A program made the translations under genes and the position numbers. A stretch of 64,000 nt of DNA from Bacillus solimangrovi (GTDB lineage Bacteria > Bacillota > Bacilli > Bacillales > Bacillaceae_N). The DNA lies in contig NZ_MJEH01000011.1 of assembly GCF_001742425.1 (NCBI RefSeq), positions 1 through 64,000 on the forward strand. The letters run 5' to 3'. The notes below the pieces were generated by a model. That model was given only the letters and a program-made list of their open reading frames with translations, was not told the DNA's origin and made no database searches. Below, piece by piece: positions 57,145 to 64,000 of this stretch. Each line of letters begins with the position of its first letter. The first letter of the stretch is position 1.

Positions 57145-58293
57145 TTATTTAAATTTTTTCAAATCGTCTCCTAGAATATCACCAAGTTGGAATCCAGAAG
57201 TCGTTTCTTCATCAGATTGATAAGAGCTATAATCTTCTTTTGCTGGTTTGTTTTCCTCAAGTTCGCGAATACTAAGCGAAATACGTTTCTCATCTGTACT
57301 AACATCAAGGACTTTAACCTTAACAGTTTGACCCTCTTCAAGCACTTCATTCGGTGTACCAATATGTCGGTTCGCAATTTGTGAAATGTGTACAAGACCT
57401 TCAACACCTGGTAGTACTTCAACAAACGCACCGAATGTTACAAGTCGTTTAACTGTACCCTCTAGTACGCTACCAGCTTTCACTTCTTCACTTACCTGCT
57501 CCCATGGACCAGGAAGAGTATCTTTAATTGATAAGGAAATGCGCTCATTATCACGGTCAACACTTAATACCTTCACGTTAACACTTTGACCTTCTTCAAC
57601 AACTTCAGAAGGTTGTTCAACATGATGATGCGCTAACTGAGAAATATGTACAAGCCCATCTACACCACCAATATCAACAAATGCACCAAAATCAGTTAAT
57701 CGTTGTACAGTTCCTGAAAGTACTTGACCTTCTTGTAATGAATCAAGAGTGTCATGTTTCTTCTGTTCAAGTTCATCTTCCAATACCGCTCGGTGTGAAA
57801 GAATTACCCGGTTTTTCTCTTCATCAAGTTCAACTACTTTGAGAGAAAGGGTACGCCCTTTATAATCAGAGAAATCTTCGACAAAATGACGCTCTACTAG
57901 TGAAGCAGGAATGAATCCTCTAACACCAAGATCGACAACGAGACCACCTTTTACAACATCTTTCACTTCTGCTTCAAATACTACGTTATTTTCAAACTTT
58001 TGTTGTAAATCAGCCCATGCTTTTTCAGCATCAACCGCACGTTTAGAAAGGACAATTTCATCATCATCAAGCTTTTTTACTTTTAACGTAAGCTCGTCAC
58101 CTTCAGATACTGCATCACCAGCTTTCTCGATGTGCAAGCTTGAAAGTTCGCTAATTGGTACGATCCCTTCTGTTTTGTAACCAATGTCTACAAGCACTTG
58201 CTTCTCATCTACTTTCGTAACAGTACCAGTGACAGTGTCACCTACTTCAAAGCTCTTCATTTCTGATACTTCTTGATTCATTTCTTCAGCCAT
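57145..58293 (-). CDS. ypfD: S1-domain RNA-binding protein YpfD (RpsA-like)
   Basis: A 382-residue protein with four S1 repeats (about residues 15-85, 100-170, 185-255, 270-340), each with the VxG...FG/GAFVxxxxxxGLVHIS pattern. E. coli S1 has six. It is the closest B. subtilis relative of ribosomal protein S1 but is dispensable there. A separate leader of about 120 bp lies between it and plsC. Confidence 0.92.
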   Translation of the reverse strand: MAEEMNQEVSEMKSFEVGDTVTGTVTKVDEKQVLVDIGYKTEGIVPISELSSLHIEKAGDAVSEGDELTLKVKKLDDDEIVLSKRAVDAEKAWADLQQKFENNVVFEAEVKDVVKGGLVVDLGVRGFIPASLVERHFVEDFSDYKGRTLSLKVVELDEEKNRVILSHRAVLEDELEQKKHDTLDSLQEGQVLSGTVQRLTDFGAFVDIGGVDGLVHISQLAHHHVEQPSEVVEEGQSVNVKVLSVDRDNERISLSIKDTLPGPWEQVSEEVKAGSVLEGTVKRLVTFGAFVEVLPGVEGLVHISQIANRHIGTPNEVLEEGQTVKVKVLDVSTDEKRISLSIRELEENKPAKEDYSSYQSDEETTSGFQLGDILGDDLKKFK

Positions 58294-58416
58294 TTCAACT
58301 ACCTCCTTGAATCCCTACAAACGCCAAAGTCTGCTTATCATTATTTTCAGAACATAAAATGTTCTTTTTTCTAACTTCTAACAAATGGGTGCATTTGTCA
58401 AGTATAAAGAATATAA

Positions 58417-58998
58417 TTATTTATATTTTTCAATCAATTTGGCGATTGCTGACATAATTATTTCGGTTGCATCTTTCGCTGTAGCCTTTTCCTCACGTAG
58501 CTTAGTCATTTCAATTGGTTCACCAATAATCACTTTTACTTTTGAAAAAGGTCTATATGAGCCGATTATTGCAGCAGGAACCACTTCAGCATTTGAACGC
58601 AAAGCGAAGAAACCTGCACCTGACATTCCTTCACCTAATTCCCCCGTCTTACTTCGGGTGCCTTCAGGAAACAAACCTAACACTTCACCATCCTTAAGCA
58701 ATTTCAGACCTTGGCGAAGCGCTTGCTTATCGCTCATTCCACGTCTAACAGGAAAAGCGTTTAAGCTTAACAAAACCTGCTTCATAACTGGAAGTTTAAA
58801 TAACTCTTCCTTTGCCATATAATGTACATCACGAGGAAACGAGATTCCAAGCATAGGTGGATCAAAGTTAGAAATATGATTGGAACACAATAAAACACCT
58901 TTATCTTTAGGAACATTTTCAGAACCAATTACCTCAACACGGTATGTTGTTCTAAAAATGCCCTTCACTAGAACATAACCAAACTTATACAGATTCAC
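58417..58998 (-). CDS. plsC: 1-acyl-sn-glycerol-3-phosphate acyltransferase
   Basis: Makes phosphatidate from lysophosphatidate. Motif I NHISNFD (HX4D) near residue 38 and motif III FPEGTRS near residue 97. GTG at 58998, one base after the cmk stop, has GAGAGG upstream; the frame to 59016 overlaps cmk. 193 residues. Confidence 0.9.
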   Translation of the reverse strand: MNLYKFGYVLVKGIFRTTYRVEVIGSENVPKDKGVLLCSNHISNFDPPMLGISFPRDVHYMAKEELFKLPVMKQVLLSLNAFPVRRGMSDKQALRQGLKLLKDGEVLGLFPEGTRSKTGELGEGMSGAGFFALRSNAEVVPAAIIGSYRPFSKVKVIIGEPIEMTKLREEKATAKDATEIIMSAIAKLIEKYK

Positions 58999-58999
58999 T

Positions 59000-59671
59000 T
59001 CATCCAACCCTCTCATTTATAAGATTACTAATTTTCTCAACAACTTCATGAATTGTGAGAGAGGTTGTATCTAGTTCTATTGCATCATCCGCTTTCTTCA
59101 ATGGAGAAACTTCACGCTCCATATCGAGCTTATCACGTTGAGATATTTCTTCTTTTAACTTCGACAAATCAGCCGAGATTCCCTTTTTCACGTTCTCTTC
59201 ATAACGTCTTTGTGCACGCTCATCAACTGACGCAATCATATAAATTTTCACTTCAGCATGTGGTAAAACATGCGTTCCAATGTCTCTTCCATCCATAACA
59301 ACACTTGCACCTTCAGAAAGTTCTCGTTGTCGCTCAACCATTTCTTCACGAACAGAACGATATGCAGCAACTATTGATACGTTATTAGACACTTCGTTGG
59401 AACGAATTTTATCCGTTACTTCCTCACCATTAATAAAGACAAGTTGACCATTAATAGAAGGTTTTAATTCAATCTTCATTTCTCGTAATAAAGCAAACAA
59501 TTCCCGTTCACTTTCTAAATCCAATTTTGCATTTATTGCTGCATATGTTAAAGCACGATACATAGCACCTGTATCTATATATATGTAATTGAATCGTTCA
59601 GCCAACAGCTTTGCAATTGTACTCTTTCCTGCTGCTGCTGGTCCATCGATTGCTACTGAAACCTTTGACAT
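59000..59671 (-). CDS. cmk: cytidylate kinase
   Basis: Phosphorylates CMP and dCMP. P-loop [14 protein letters not shown] at residue 8; [25 protein letters not shown] is the CMP-binding region. 223 residues. ATG start with AAGGAGG. Confidence 0.96.
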   Translation of the reverse strand: MSKVSVAIDGPAAAGKSTIAKLLAERFNYIYIDTGAMYRALTYAAINAKLDLESERELFALLREMKIELKPSINGQLVFINGEEVTDKIRSNEVSNNVSIVAAYRSVREEMVERQRELSEGASVVMDGRDIGTHVLPHAEVKIYMIASVDERAQRRYEENVKKGISADLSKLKEEISQRDKLDMEREVSPLKKADDAIELDTTSLTIHEVVEKISNLINERVG

Positions 59672-59704
59672 AAAATCCTCCTTACTCCCGCTACTCTCAC
59701 CAGT

Positions 59705-59914
59705 TTAATCCTCTTCATCATACCATAAGCTAGTAGGAGAATCTATCGTTTCAAACACTGGAGCTTCAGGTACATCGCCAACTCCTTCATACATGATCAC
59801 CCTTGAAAAATAAGCTCCAAAAGGGGAGTACAAGATAAGCCATTGTCCAACGAGCAATGCTACAAAATGTGCCACTAGCAATTTTATTAATGTATTTTCA
59901 ATTCGTTTCAACAA
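59705..59914 (-). CDS. ypfB: small membrane protein YpfB
   Basis: A 69-residue protein with one membrane segment (LLVAHFVALLVGQWLIL) and an acidic tail that includes YEGVGDVPE. It matches the YpfB/DUF5359 family between ypfA and cmk. TTG start (the first of two adjacent TTG codons) after AGGGGG. Function unknown. Confidence 0.72.
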   Translation of the reverse strand: MLKRIENTLIKLLVAHFVALLVGQWLILYSPFGAYFSRVIMYEGVGDVPEAPVFETIDSPTSLWYDEED

Positions 59915-60153
59915 GAAAAAAGCCCCCTTTTTTGCTTATAATGCATCAAAAAGAGCTTTCTATTCATTCTTAATCAATTTATCACTTGTTAACTGATACT
60001 AAACCCACATCCATTAGTAGGGGCACTCATGAAACTCAAATAAGGATGAGGATTAAATATCTTTAAAGCGTATTAACTGTTTAAAAATTGTCACTTTTTC
60101 TCGTTAACTATCGTTACTCACAAAATAAATATTAATGATGTAACCGTTCATAG

Positions 60154-60810
60154 TTATCTAAATTTTGTTTTTCGTCCCGCAAGTTGTTGCTCAAACGTAT
60201 ATCGAATAATATTACGTTGGTCAACACTTTGAAGATCCAAAAATTCAATACTTGCTTTATCATTAGCATTTTTCTTTTTCATTATTCGTATTACTTGACC
60301 TAATACTTCCACTTCATGTTTATTACCCTTAGCCATAGGTAATTTGAATTGAATCTTCGCTTTCATATTTGGTTCTAGACCATGATTAGTTGGAAGAGAC
60401 ACTGCAATGCCTCCACCACTAATATTTAATGAATACGCCTTAAATGGAGTGAACTCATCATCTAATGGATGAAATTGCATATCAAGTATCGCATCAACTC
60501 TCACATAGTTTCTGCGTTGTACACGTTTGATCTCATCCTTCTTTGGTTTTCGCAATACAAACATTGGCATTGCACCTGAGATACTCATCAATATTTCACT
60601 CTTAAACATATACACAGCACTATCTGGTTGCCTATAAGTAACTTCAAACTTATCTCCTCGTGCTAAATAAACACTCTTGTTTGTCTTCGGATCAACCGGT
60701 TCTTGAATATAAAGGTTGTTTTCATCTATTTCTATTATTTTTGTTTTTAAAAGTTGTTCATTATTATTCAAATTTCTAAGTTCAAAGGTATCCCCAATCT
60801 TAAACACCAC
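60154..60810 (-). CDS. motI: PilZ-domain c-di-GMP receptor YpfA (MotI)
   Basis: Binds cyclic di-GMP and in B. subtilis restrains the flagellar motor. N-terminal YcgR-like domain (about residues 1-95) and a PilZ domain with RRNYVR and LNISGGG (the RxxxR and D/NxSxxG motifs). GTG at 60810, six bases after AGGGGA, gives 218 residues; the frame to 60852 is unsupported. CheR in the same window points to motility. Confidence 0.88.
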   Translation of the reverse strand: MVFKIGDTFELRNLNNNEQLLKTKIIEIDENNLYIQEPVDPKTNKSVYLARGDKFEVTYRQPDSAVYMFKSEILMSISGAMPMFVLRKPKKDEIKRVQRRNYVRVDAILDMQFHPLDDEFTPFKAYSLNISGGGIAVSLPTNHGLEPNMKAKIQFKLPMAKGNKHEVEVLGQVIRIMKKKNANDKASIEFLDLQSVDQRNIIRYTFEQQLAGRKTKFR

Positions 60811-61020
60811 ATCTGCTCCCCTTCCCACTACATGTGGAATTACATAAGACAAGCTAAAATCAACATTAATACTAGAATAATACTAGTTCTAAATAGCTAA
60901 ATTCCCAAAGAAAGTTTTCTACTTATTTTTATTTTTCCAATATTCATGTTATTTGTCAACCTTTATACCTATAAATATATACCCGTTTTTTTAAAAATTA
61001 AACTATCTTCCTCAAACATT

Positions 61021-62370
61021 TTATGTGAGTGCATCATAAATAGGTTCAGCATTTTGTAATTTCTCTACTTTTTCTTCGTCTCCAGTTATCGAGTTAATAA
61101 AAATTCTGTACGTTGATTCACCAATTGTTCCAAAAAATTCATGACACAGTACTTCTTCACCAAGTTCATTAACTATTAGAGCTAAATTTTCTTGTTGTAT
61201 TTTTAACTGAGGGTTTAATTTTTGCTTTGCTTGTTCAGCATTAATCGTTGGTTTAGGCAATTTCCGATCATGGTGTGACATTAAGTAATCTTTAGCTGAC
61301 AGTCCGGTAATTTGCCCGTTATCAAGTGCCGTTTTCACTCGGATTGCATCTGGATATATGCGCACATTATCCACTGAACTTACAAATATAAACACACCAG
61401 TATTATCAAATTGTGTTGATTCCACAAGTTCAAGATTTTTAAATCCATGTTTAGTTAAATAAGTTTGAGCTTTTTCAGCTGCCTCATTCAAGCTTATTTT
61501 TTTTCTTGAAACTTCCCTTTCATTCATAACCCAAATTGGGACTCCACCTTTTTTTGTCATATCCATATAGATATGCCCCTTACTATCTTCTACCTGCAAA
61601 CTATAAAATTCATAATTTGCACCTTTACCACTTTCAGTGATAATAACTTTCGCATTTTTTTCCAAGCCTAAAAATTGCCTTGCTTTCTCCTCTAATTCCT
61701 CCTTATTTAATTCTTTTCCTGTTAAATACCGAAATTCATCTTCTTTCTTTTTCGTCATCTGAGTGAACGTTGGGCCAAAATCTGCTTCACCGTAACTTTC
61801 GACATTCTTTTCTACAGTCTTAAAACCATCTATTATCGTATTATCATCTTGTTCTTTACCAGAAACTAACGCAAGCTCTACATCCATCCATCTTAAGTTA
61901 TTGTTTAATGAGAGAGCTTGTACTTTACGAAGTTCATCTTTTAATTCTGTTGATTTGGTGAATAGTTGCTGCAACGTTTTGTATTCTTCTTCAGACAATG
62001 GTTTTTTCTCCAAATCTCTCACAGCTGTCCGGTAACTGAAGTCTCCAATATCAGTAAGAAACTCTTCAGTTTTGTTGAATGGGAGAAGAGAGAGAGGCAA
62101 TTGCCCAACATCTGAATGTGCTTCAGATGTCAATCTCCAAACATCAGCTAAAGCAGGAGATAACTGGGATCTGGAATTCATCGCTAACGCTGATCCAATC
62201 TTATTATGAAGCAAGTCCATTTGATACGTTAAATCATGAAAAGCACGTTGATAGCCATTTTCAGCATGAATCAGAATCGCATTTTTTTCTTGATTTTCTT
62301 GATAACCCCAATAACCTGTGCCGATTAACATAACTACTAAAACTCCAATAATGACATTTCTAATCATCAT
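61021..62370 (-). CDS. ypeB: germination protein YpeB
   Basis: Needed for stability and localisation of SleB in the spore. One N-terminal membrane segment (VIIGVLVVMLIGTGYW), a long helical middle and two C-terminal PepSY-type domains (about residues 290-430). 449 residues. The ATG follows AAGGGGGT. It lies 9 bp downstream of sleB. Confidence 0.94.
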   Translation of the reverse strand: MMIRNVIIGVLVVMLIGTGYWGYQENQEKNAILIHAENGYQRAFHDLTYQMDLLHNKIGSALAMNSRSQLSPALADVWRLTSEAHSDVGQLPLSLLPFNKTEEFLTDIGDFSYRTAVRDLEKKPLSEEEYKTLQQLFTKSTELKDELRKVQALSLNNNLRWMDVELALVSGKEQDDNTIIDGFKTVEKNVESYGEADFGPTFTQMTKKKEDEFRYLTGKELNKEELEEKARQFLGLEKNAKVIITESGKGANYEFYSLQVEDSKGHIYMDMTKKGGVPIWVMNEREVSRKKISLNEAAEKAQTYLTKHGFKNLELVESTQFDNTGVFIFVSSVDNVRIYPDAIRVKTALDNGQITGLSAKDYLMSHHDRKLPKPTINAEQAKQKLNPQLKIQQENLALIVNELGEEVLCHEFFGTIGESTYRIFINSITGDEEKVEKLQNAEPIYDALT

Positions 62371-62379
62371 TCTACCCCC

Positions 62380-63195
62380 TTACTTACAAAAAATATGTTT
62401 ACCAATTTTTTTAATCTGTGGTCTTGTCCAAATCCAACCTGACGTAGCAGTGTCCGGATTAAAGTAATACAAGGCATTTCCCGTTGGGTCCCAACCATTA
62501 ATCGCATCTACAACTGCCTTTTTTGCTGTTTCGTTCGGTGTTAACCAAATTTGTCCATCACTTACAGCGGTGAACGCCCGTGGTTCAAAAATTACCCCTG
62601 ATGCTGTATTGGGAAATGATGCACTATCTATACGATTTAAAATAACTGCTGCAACAGCTACTTGCCCCACATATGGCTCCCCACGCGCTTCACCATATAC
62701 AGCATTCGCAAGAATCTGAATATCATTTTGAGAATAACCACTTGGCACATTTACAGATGTGGGTTGAGAAGGCAATGCTTGTTGTTGCCCTGCTTTTTGC
62801 TGTTCTGCTTGTTTTCCTTTGTCTACCCCTCCATAGTGAGAAAACTTATTCCCTTTATTTATTTGATTTTTCACATAGCCCTTATCATACTTCGTTACAC
62901 CTACAAGTTTTTGTTTTGTTGATGCCCCTGCTAATCCATCAACCTCAAGTCCAAATTGCTGTTGAAAGTTTCGTAAAGCCCAATATGTACCCCAGCCAAA
63001 AACACCATCGATCTTACCTTTATAGTAGCCAATATACTGTAGACGTGCTTGAAGCTCGATTACATCGTCTCCTACTGAACCACGTTGAATAACTTGTGAA
63101 GAAAACGCATCAACATGTTCATCATTTAATGGGTGGAACATCATTGTGATAAATGATGCAATAATGATACATTTGATTAACGGCTGCAATTTCAA
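62380..63195 (-). CDS. sleB: spore cortex-lytic enzyme SleB
   Basis: Lytic transglycosylase that degrades cortex peptidoglycan on germination. Signal peptide (CIIIASFITMMF), peptidoglycan-binding domain (about residues 38-95, GDDVIELQARLQYIGYYKGKIDGVFG), linker and C-terminal catalytic domain with YGEARGEPYVGQVAVAAVILNRI carrying the catalytic glutamate. TTG start after AAGGAGG. 271 residues. Confidence 0.95.
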   Translation of the reverse strand: MKLQPLIKCIIIASFITMMFHPLNDEHVDAFSSQVIQRGSVGDDVIELQARLQYIGYYKGKIDGVFGWGTYWALRNFQQQFGLEVDGLAGASTKQKLVGVTKYDKGYVKNQINKGNKFSHYGGVDKGKQAEQQKAGQQQALPSQPTSVNVPSGYSQNDIQILANAVYGEARGEPYVGQVAVAAVILNRIDSASFPNTASGVIFEPRAFTAVSDGQIWLTPNETAKKAVVDAINGWDPTGNALYYFNPDTATSGWIWTRPQIKKIGKHIFCK

Positions 63196-63321
63196 AATAT
63201 TTACCTCCTTATCGATACATTCATACCGCTATTTTCTGTCAATGTATATTTTTTATACTTGAAGGATGTATTGGTCGAGAAGAATGTTAACTCAATTCGA
63301 TTAACTTCTTTTTTTACAAAT

Positions 63322-63356
63322 TAAAAAGAGCTACTACCGATATCTGGTAGTAGCTC
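63322..63356 (-). terminator. intrinsic terminator of prsW
   Basis: Minus strand: GAGCTACTACC-AGATATC-GGTAGTAGCTC followed by TTTTTAA. Confidence 0.9.
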
Positions 63357-63357
63357 A

Positions 63358-64000
63358 TCAAACCTTTATATTTTCTTTTTTGACTTTTATCGTGGACTTA
63401 TAGGAATCTTCATCTAATTGACTAGCAACTTTCACTTTTCGTAACGCAAGCATCCATAACATTATCATAAACGGCACCATTACATATAACCAATACTCTT
63501 CAATTTGTAATAAAATATAATCATACATGCCATGTAATAGAACAGGAATGATTAAAGAAGCCCAAATCCAAATAGATTTTTTCATTTTAGAAAATTTTGC
63601 AATTCCTAAATAGTATCCCATCACCACTCCGTAGATTGCATGACTCGAAACTGGTAATAGCGCACGTCCAATTGCAAGTGTTACGCCATTGGCAAATAAA
63701 TAGAGAATATTTTCTACTGTTGCAAAACCTAGAGATACTGCCACTCCATAAACGATTCCATCATAACGTTCATCAAAATGAGAATGCTGATACACTGTAT
63801 AAAACATAATGAACCATTTAAAAAATTCTTCTAATAAACCAGATAATAAAAATGCATTTGCAAAAGGTGACTGCAAAACACCTTCTGTTAAAAATGCATA
63901 TTGAATAAACATGATTGGGAATACAAGCAATACTCCAAGTAAAAAGGATCGAAAAACCATCGTGACTGGTTCGGTATCATACTGATCTCTTAAATAAAAA
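63358..64000 (-). CDS. prsW: PrsW site-1 protease, N-terminus cut by window edge
   Basis: Membrane protease that starts RsiW degradation to release sigma-W in B. subtilis. Conserved EEFFKWF (EExxK), HFDERYDGIVYG and SSHAIYGV. The internal ATG at 63960 is not the true start: the frame remains open upstream as FYLRDQYDTEPVT, matching the family N-terminus, and runs off the right edge. About the first 20 residues are missing. Confidence 0.93.
   Translation of the reverse strand, partial: FYLRDQYDTEPVTMVFRSFLLGVLLVFPIMFIQYAFLTEGVLQSPFANAFLLSGLLEEFFKWFIMFYTVYQHSHFDERYDGIVYGVAVSLGFATVENILYLFANGVTLAIGRALLPVSSHAIYGVVMGYYLGIAKFSKMKKSIWIWASLIIPVLLHGMYDYILLQIEEYWLYVMVPFMIMLWMLALRKVKVASQLDEDSYKSTIKVKKENIKV

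Noticed and set aside
62673-63092. 139-codon plus-strand frame inside sleB
   Set aside because: It is antisense to a well-conserved gene, rich in His and Leu as expected for a shadow frame, and has no ribosome-binding site.
63196-63260. TTGACA upstream of sleB as a sigma-A promoter
   Set aside because: The -35 is perfect but no acceptable -10 follows, and sleB is expected to be forespore-specific; I could not see a clear sigma-G promoter either.

Overview
The window is about 64 kb of low-GC chromosome from an endospore-forming member of the Bacillaceae. Gene content and order follow the Bacillus subtilis segment from ypoC to prsW almost gene for gene. Nearly every gene is on the minus strand, so the operons read from high to low coordinates. 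Spore genes (spoIVA, ypjB, ypeB-sleB, prsW, a YIEGIA module), TRAP (mtrB), bacillithiol genes (bshA, bshB1) and a menaquinol cytochrome bc complex (qcrABC) all point to Bacillaceae. I cannot name the species.

Layout from left to right. The left edge (1-81) is the tail of an IS3-family insertion sequence, directly beside ypoC. Next come ypoC-nth-dnaD, asnS, aspB-ypmB-ypmA, a secreted metallo-beta-lactamase-like protein that has lost its metal-binding motifs, and dinG. These are followed by panBCD with a structured leader, and the ypjD-dapB-bshB1-bshA-cca-birA operon, which lacks mgsA. Then come ypjC (plus strand), a YugP-type peptidase, ypjB, ypjA, qcrABC, ypiF, ypiB, ypiA and a degenerate amidohydrolase-like gene.

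The centre (27.2-45.6 kb) is the aromatic supraoperon with its upstream genes: folE, mtrB, hepS-menG-hepT, ndk, cheR, aroC-aroB-aroH, trpEDCFBA, hisC, tyrA and aroA. The trp leader carries a clear TRAP binding site, an antiterminator and an intrinsic terminator, and the regulator MtrB is encoded about 8 kb upstream. trpG is absent from the operon, as in B. subtilis. Many genes here overlap or abut, suggesting translational coupling.

The right part holds hbs, an SDR-family gene with an altered catalytic site, spoIVA, yphF, yphE, a small SpoVIF-like gene, gpsA, der, ypzH-yphB-yphA, the tiny ypzI gene (plus strand), fni, ypfD, plsC, cmk, ypfB, the PilZ gene ypfA, ypeB, sleB and prsW. prsW runs off the right edge.

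I see no CRISPR array, rRNA, tRNA, prophage or obvious novel multi-gene system. The most unusual items are three enzyme-like proteins lacking active-site residues, a Fur-box-like site in front of cheR, a 128-bp element with perfect 12-bp inverted ends, the pan leader, and two plus-strand terminator-like hairpins with no annotated gene upstream.
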